Of a DNA stretch of 64,000 bases, positions 57,694-64,000 are shown piece after piece (the first letter of the stretch is position 1; each line of letters opens with the position of its first letter). The notes beneath the pieces are model-generated. The model was not told the origin of the DNA. It saw only the letters and a program-made list of their open reading frames with translations, and did no database searches. The position numbers and the translations under genes were made by a program. Origin of the DNA: Botrytis cinerea B05.10 (taxonomy: Eukaryota; Ascomycota; Leotiomycetes; Helotiales; Sclerotiniaceae); the NCBI RefSeq assembly GCF_000143535.2, contig NC_037310.1, positions 1,922,001 through 1,986,000 on the forward strand, given 5' to 3'.

Positions 57694-60600
57694 TTACACG
57701 CGTCCAAGAGCGGTGTCCAGATCACGAAGGAATGAATCCTCTCCAGGTAATCGTTTAGAGGGTACGATTAATGAGGAACTCTCAGATCTAGTATCGTAAC
57801 TAGTGCTGCCTCTAGAGAGCATCGTAAGACGTGTAGATGCCCCTTTCCTCATCGGTGACTGGCTTCTAACAGAATTACCACCGGGCGTGTGGATACCAGG
57901 AGGCGTGAGGAATTGGAGATCGGGAGTAGAGGCGTTACTATCGCCAGGTCGGTAGCCGGCGAAGTAATCGTTGATATTTTGATAACCCTTGACACCACTG
58001 CCGTAACCCATGATGGAAGTAGGTCTTTCGAGAGTGGGGGATGGAACAACGGTTGAAGCTGCTTGCATGGATCGTGCCATTATGCTAGGACTGGATCCCC
58101 GGAAGATGGATGGTCGCATAGGTCGAGTCTGGATAGCAGAGGGTATAGATGCTTGTCCCCACATGTTACTTGCTACTGCGAGTGATGGTAGTGCAGGTCT
58201 TAATGTGGGTCTTGGTTGTTTTGAAGGGAATTTTATGTCGTAGCGAGACTTTCCAATCCAGAGCATCTGCTCATGCTCTCTGAGATACCTGTTGCCTCCG
58301 AAAGATTTTTGAACAATTTCTCGACTTCGCATTCCAAGGGCTCGAAGTTCGCCTTTCTTCTCATACATTCTCTTGGTAATAATCGCAACTTCTTCTGCAG
58401 AAGGCTTATCGATGATAGAAGGAGGCTTGTAACCTTGAGGGTCATTCGCATAAGGAGCCCATTCGTCCAAAAGACCAAGCATATTGATCTGCGCTCTTGC
58501 AAGACTTTGTGCATCATTGGGGGCAACCACAGCACTGAAGCAGTCGCCGGTGTTGAAATCTGTAAGAACCCGAAGGGAAGCCCCAACATCTGTACATACA
58601 ACAGGCGCGCCAGTCAAAGCTGCTTCGCCCAATGCTAAGGGAAGCCCCTCGGAGATAGAAGAATTAAGGAAGACCCAAGTTTTCTTGAGCACATCAGTTG
58701 GGCTTGCAGTTCCGCACAAGTTGACATAGCCTGGTAAGGATTTGGAGGCTAATATTTCGAAACAGTCTGTTGAGTATTGTGGTGCTTTGTCAATTGCACC
58801 GTAGATATCGAGGCGATAGTCTTTAAATCCCCATACATTTACAATGATATCAGCAGCTAAAATGGCAGTCTTGATATCCTTCGCATACCAAACATGAGAA
58901 AGCATGGTGACTGTTGGCAAAGGTGAAGTTGTCTCCTTGATTGGACTGAATTTAGAGATATCTGCAGGTGGGATACCATTAACGACAGGATCAATCTTGC
59001 GCTTGAAAATGTTTCGGTGCTCGAGTTTGCCTTGGTGTGATCCAATTTCGATTTCCCATCCAGGATTGAAGAAGTCGGCGCAAGGTAGAATGATATCGGC
59101 GTGGTGAAGTGTCAGTTGACTGGTGAGCTTCATGAGACCAAGTAACGAGTTTCTGACAAATGGTGGTAGAGAGCAAAGATCTGAAGACAGGTAGAGATTT
59201 GTTTCGCGCCAACTAATAGCGTGATCCCAGATTTGCAATGTGCTGCCCCTAGTAATCTTGCACACAATTCCATACGAAGCACTGACGGAATGATGTGACG
59301 CTTGGAAAATCGCCGGAATCCTCTCAGGCATGGGAAGAGAGAATATAAACAAGTAGCGAAACCAGAGATCGAGTGCGGCGTCGAGTTGAGCTATTGTAGG
59401 TATCTCAGTCTGAAACCAACCCTCTGAGGGAGTTGGGCTCACAAGGTCTTGTGAGATCCATAGGTTCCGCCAGGCATTCTTAACGATTCTACTGTTCCAG
59501 ACACCCGTCCAATGTTTTCCTTGGGAGAAATACGCGTTTAGGTTGACCAAAGCTCGGGTTGATTGGAGAATGTCACTGTTCGAATATTGACTCGTTCTAG
59601 CCCCTTTCACCAGAGCTTTGAGAATTGGAACAAAATTCTTCTGAATGTCTAATTTTGTCGCATCTCTGACAGCATGAATGACCTCTGAATCTAATCGATC
59701 TCTGAAAATTCCATGGGTCGGTGTCATGAAATCGAGTCCCCAAATTGGAATGACTTTCAGTGTTTGGACGTTCTCTTGTGTTTGATGTTTAGGCACTCCA
59801 AAGTCATTCGCTGATTCTGAAATCATGTACCATTTCGCTGCCTTAAGATTGTTTACCATGTCTCTTCGACATGCAGACACCCCACCTCCTTCATTGGGCC
59901 AAGTTCCGGAGTCTGTGGCAAGAACATGAAGCTCGTCGCTTTTGAAATCTGGGGCAGACCTCGTGCGAGCATTGGCAGAACCCCCCTGTCCAAATGCGTA
60001 CAAATCTGCAATCTGAAATGCGAGTGGTGCCCATCCCGAAATTGATTTATCAAGATCGATAACGGCCATAATTGCGTCTGCATTCTCATGCAAATATTCT
60101 TCAGCCAGCCTGAGGTTGCCGTGATCACGTCTTCGATAATATGGGCGCAACATTGGTTCCCGTCGAAGAAGTCTTTCGTCAAGCCATCTCATGATTACAC
60201 CATCATACGCCGAATTGTTTTTCCATGCTTGCCATAGCCTCGACCTAGCTTTCGAAGTGGAGACTGGATTTTGATGGGTATTCATGCCTAGCCATCTGGG
60301 CAAAGCATGTGAGCGTAATGATTTAAAGCCAATCATGTGATCATCATGGCGAAATGCAAAGTTGGTGGGCTTTTTGAGGACTCCGAGATGATCCCATTCT
60401 ATCAGCGCAGGTGTGTCGACAGGCTCGCCATTCAATGTTGTGTATATGGTTGGATGATATTTATGATCATATGACCACTGTGACTCATATACATCGGGGC
60501 CGATGACAAAGGTGGCCTCGATAACTTGTGAATGGGGTATCCATGTGTCCAGCTTGTCTTGACGTTTAGCAGGAGGAGCGGCCCATGAAACCATGCAAAA

Positions 60601-63600
60601 CATATGCGGCAATACAAACTCTGCTCTCAACAACTCATCTTCAAAATTGCTGTTTTGTCTATAATGGCAATTGAAGCGCACGAGATTTCCATCGAGAATG
60701 TAGGACCCACTTTGAACAAGACCTTGTTTATTGAACAACACTTGTTCAAATTGGTTACTCCCTTCCACACATCGTCGCGAAATCGGATAGCGCCGACGTG
60801 TTGTCATGACATTCTGTTTTGAAATCTTTTCCAAGTCGTATTCATATTCATAAACGTTTGCTTTCACGCCTTTGACATAGTCTTCTCTGCGTAAAAGAAG
60901 AAGATCCTTGCTGTAAATGCTAATGCGCTCAAGCTTGGCTGAATCGGCTGGCTCTTGCTTGAGGACACCACCATATTGTCGGAGCTCGCAGATGCCATTG
61001 CTGAGTAACGACTCTTGTATGGCTTCAGCACCTTCCCTACCATTGTTAATGATATGGCTACCAGTAATGCTGGCTGTATCCGGGACTCGAACAAATGCTG
61101 TCGAAGACCCTCCAGTGCTGTCTATCATTATCCTTTGACGCTTTAATGACACTGTCGTACCACGTATTTGTTTCCAGAGAGTTTCTACATTCTTTCTACC
61201 ATGGAGCAAGAAAATGGGCATCAAAATACCCTGCAAAAAATTCGCGTATGACCATATTCCAGTTATCAAGAACATGACAATCGATCGCATGTACTTTGGA
61301 GTTGACTTCATGGTATAATTGAGCTCTCTTTGCAACTCTGGCTCTGCCACAAATGCTATCGCGAATAACTTCAGGCAATGCCCAATCGTATGATAAACCT
61401 TACTGAATGGCCATTTCAGCTGTTTTGTGATTAAATCTGCTGTCAATCTCCGTGTTTGTGTCTTTCCAAATAAGTTCATTATGTTAGACTTTTCATGCTT
61501 ATCGGAACTCTCTACCGGAGCAGTCTTCGCAAATTCCAATGTGTACCGTTTCTTTTCAGTGGCAACGAAGGCACCAAAATTGCGGCGAGCTAAGAAAGTG
61601 GCGATGGGTAGGCCTTTGAGCTTGTTCGCTCGTACCCAACTATGCTGGTCAGTTGTCAATGCATCAACTTGTCCCGTGCATCTGTCGAGAATGAGCTCTC
61701 GAATCTCTGTAGGAAGTCCTTCCCAATCAATGTTTGGGTTGCATCCGATAGCTGTATGTCTAAGGATTTCGTCATCAAAACAGGTCGCAACATTTTCTGC
61801 ATCGGCTTTTGAGGGGTTTGAGAAATTCAAGAAGTTTCGTAGTCCCTGAGGTACAAGGGTTTGCTCCAATAGGCCTGACGGTGAAACGGAAGAGAGCAAT
61901 GATTCCAGGAGTATAGCGTCTTCGTGCGAAACACCCTGAAAAGTTTCGGCTGCAATGTGAAGCAGTATTTCGGCAGTCCTGTAGCAGGTTAGCACTAAAA
62001 ATGGTCGGGCTATAGAATGACTCCAGTAAGGAATCTGACACTGGTGGCGGCAATAGGAGAAATGTCACTTACGCCTGGCAGAAAAGACTGATGCTTGAAT
62101 TCTGGTCCATCGCATCCATTGTTTCGCAACCAATGATGATCCTCATTAGATTACTGGAATCGCAGCCAATTGCTTTTAGGTCCTTGAATTCATCAGAGAA
62201 CATAGACATAGCGACGCATTCGACCACAATCTTTCCACTTTCAAAAGCTGTGATGGTCTCATCCAATAATGCCTTTACTTCCGGAAATGCACTCAGAGCA
62301 AAATTTGGGATTGAATCAACCGAGCTGCCTTTGATCTCTTCAAATATTCCAACAGCATGATGTAGAATCGACTTAATTTCCAAACCGGGATGTGTCATAG
62401 GATCGACTTCATATTTTTCGTCATCGTTAAGGGCATCCAGATTCTCGAAAGTCATGCGGAGCTCGTCTTGAGATAGTAATAACTCACGACCCGGACTTGT
62501 GAATTCGTGGAATGATCTATCTTGTGATATCTTATTCCAAATGCGACCTTCGGAGTCCATCGTATCAACTGGTTTTGCTCTAATGCCCGCGTAATATAGA
62601 GAGAGGAATGCTGCAGTCCATGTTGCTGCCGCAAGCGCTACCACATCACAGTACTCGAATTGAGGAAGAAAATGTCTAAGTATTTGTCCAGAGGGAAGGC
62701 CAACGCAAGTGGCTATGAGAAGAGGCTTGAGACTTCGAGGGCCCGCGAAAATTTTTGTGTACTAGATGAGAGTTTAGCTGATGTAGATTTAAAAATTTTT
62801 GTCAAGGTTCTTGACAAGGAAATGTACCTGATAGAATAGTAAACCTGTGGATACTTATTAACAAACGTTTCAAATCATGGAAATGGTGCTTACCTGTATA
62901 GGCTCCAACATAAGCAATAAAAAGAAGGGTTGAAGCCTCTGTGCTGTCAAATACCCAGAGAAGACTAGAGGCTACAGCTAAACTCCAAACATGAAATAAT
63001 GAGTACCGTCCCAGCATACTCCAATAAAGGTGTCTCCGTGCCTTGACACCTGCGTCGACTGCGTCTGGAATTGAAGAGACGTCGCCAATCAGCATATTCT
63101 GACTTTCAGCTGTCATGGTATGAAGCTTTGCGGCATTGAGATCTAGAAGAACTGCACCAATTAGGTAATAAGCCAAAGCAAAGCCAACAGGCATCCGGTA
63201 TCTTGTATTCTGCGCCGATAGCCCGAGGAGACGTCCACCGGCAAGAAGTGAGTTCCATTTGTCGAGAAGTGCTACGATAAAGTAGAGAAGACTACAACCA
63301 ACCTGCCTTATTTTAGTATTTCATTTCGCAATTTAATAATTATATGGTGAAAGAAAATTACTCACCTCATCACCAGCCTGACGCCAATGGATAAAAGCAT
63401 TGTGCAACCTAAGACCTGTTTGCATTTGCTTGAGAGTATCCAGAGCAACCTTAATTTGCATGTTCCAAGTTGATGAATATGGCATTGGTAGTGGCGTTCC
63501 CGAGTAGCCCGAGTACCATTTCAATAGAAATATTGTTGCGTCATAGCTGTCCACCAACGATTTGACAGTTGGATCCTGACAGTTATGTCGAAAGCCACTT

Positions 63601-64000
63601 CGTACTTTTCTTATTTCTTCAATCATTGCAGTTCTTGAAATTTTCAAGGCTGCCGGATCGGTCATTCCATCGAATGCACGGTCATCGCCGTCCTTGTGAG
63701 TCTTAATATACCATTCTTTCAATTCCTTGTCACTAATCTTTTCAATATTTTGATGCCATGTAGTCCATTTAGATGCTGTGTGTCGAGTTCCCAAAGCGAG
63801 AAGAAATATAAAGACATACAAGACACTCAAATAGATATAGATATCATAACCAGGAACAAAAATTGTTGTGATTGGTGAAACAAATAAGACAGGTAAAATC
63901 ATGAGGATAACTGGACGTCCAGATTGGAAAGTGGTACCTGGATAAGAAAAATTGGCCAGAGTTGCAAGCAGTATCAAATAGGTGCTTAGTGCAAACAAGT
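57694..64000 (-). CDS. Very large membrane protein with GT4-type glycosyltransferase domain (5' end outside window)
   Basis: Minus-strand exons: beyond 64000 to 63366, 63302-62894, 62844-62828 (a 17-nt microexon), 62761-62073 and 61978-57694. Together they encode more than 2,000 residues, still without the N-terminus. The upstream exons and the start of the last are membrane segments (MFALSTYLILLATLANFSY, ILPVLFVSPITTIFV) and helical linker. The last exon (1428 codons) starts with helical sequence, has two more membrane segments (IVMFLITGIWSYANFLQGIL) and ends with a GT4 fold: LSHVWYAKDIKTAILAADI, NVWGFKDYRLDIYG, SISEGLPLALGEAALTGAPV, VVCTDVGA, the SEG-P-E donor-site pattern, then a Ser-rich cytosolic tail. 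The role is likely polysaccharide or glycolipid synthesis in the wall. Substrate is unknown. Confidence 0.8.
62828..62844 (-). other. 17-nt microexon of the glycosyltransferase gene
   Basis: Between a 49-nt intron (62893-62845) and a 66-nt intron (62827-62762), each with GT-AG ends. It encodes part of one codon plus five codons (LLFYQ) and keeps the reading frame from GAYTG to YTKIFAGPR. Confidence 0.65.

Noticed and set aside
1..64000. CRISPR arrays, insertion sequences, bacterial operons, or intact transposons
   Set aside because: None seen. The repeats present are short microsatellites and one local tandem duplication; no transposase or reverse transcriptase motifs were recognised.

Overview
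The window is eukaryotic nuclear DNA from a filamentous ascomycete. Genes are compact, with many 48-70 nt GT-AG introns that often carry CTAAC or CTGAC-like branch sites, and the products are typical fungal ones (Sec66, Npl4, Eaf6, Mgm101, Coa4/Cmc3, a Zn2Cys6 regulator, an RTA1-like protein). Protein style and intron structure suggest a leotiomycete, possibly Sclerotiniaceae. That placement is inference and was not searched.

Layout. 0-11 kb: ORC3 (replication origin), a small conserved protein, SEC66 (ER translocon), NPL4 (ubiquitin/Cdc48) and a lineage-type disordered protein. 11.5 kb: a tRNA-Ile(UAU) gene. 12.5-16.8 kb: a Ctr copper transporter, 3-hydroxyanthranilate dioxygenase facing a FAHD1-type hydrolase, and a small basic protein. 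18.6-22.4 kb: the mitochondrial arginine-specific carbamoyl-phosphate synthase large chain. 24.6-32.8 kb: nuclear and RNA functions, namely a PWI/SR splicing factor, EAF6, an F-box/JmjC protein and eIF4A. 33.5-37 kb: a coiled-coil protein and an STK16/Env7-type kinase. 38-40.4 kb: a tandem pair of small paralogues in a roughly 1.14 kb duplicated unit. 40.7-41.8 kb: a Ser-rich membrane protein. 41.8-44.3 kb: no supportable gene, only ORF fragments. 44.3-48.4 kb: MGM101, COA4 and biotin ligase, all tied to mitochondria or cofactor metabolism. 49.5-64 kb: a secreted GH47 mannosidase, a Zn2Cys6 factor, an RTA1-like membrane protein and a very large membrane glycosyltransferase cut by the right edge.

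The most unusual object is the tRNA-Ile(UAU) gene at 11499-11661. It reads as a perfect 73-nt tRNA only if two segments are removed: a conventional 29-nt anticodon-loop intron, and a 61-nt segment in the D-arm that has the form of a spliceosomal intron (GTAAGT donor, CTAAT branch site, ACAG acceptor) and splits the Pol III A box. Eukaryotic nuclear tRNA introns are normally found only after position 37.

Most genes are single housekeeping functions rather than a pathway cluster. Several multi-exon genes (COA4, the Zn2Cys6 N-terminus, the last exon of the SR protein, the middle exons of the glycosyltransferase) were assembled by hand from splice signals, and frame arithmetic was checked for most of them. 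Intron boundaries are predictions, not transcript evidence.
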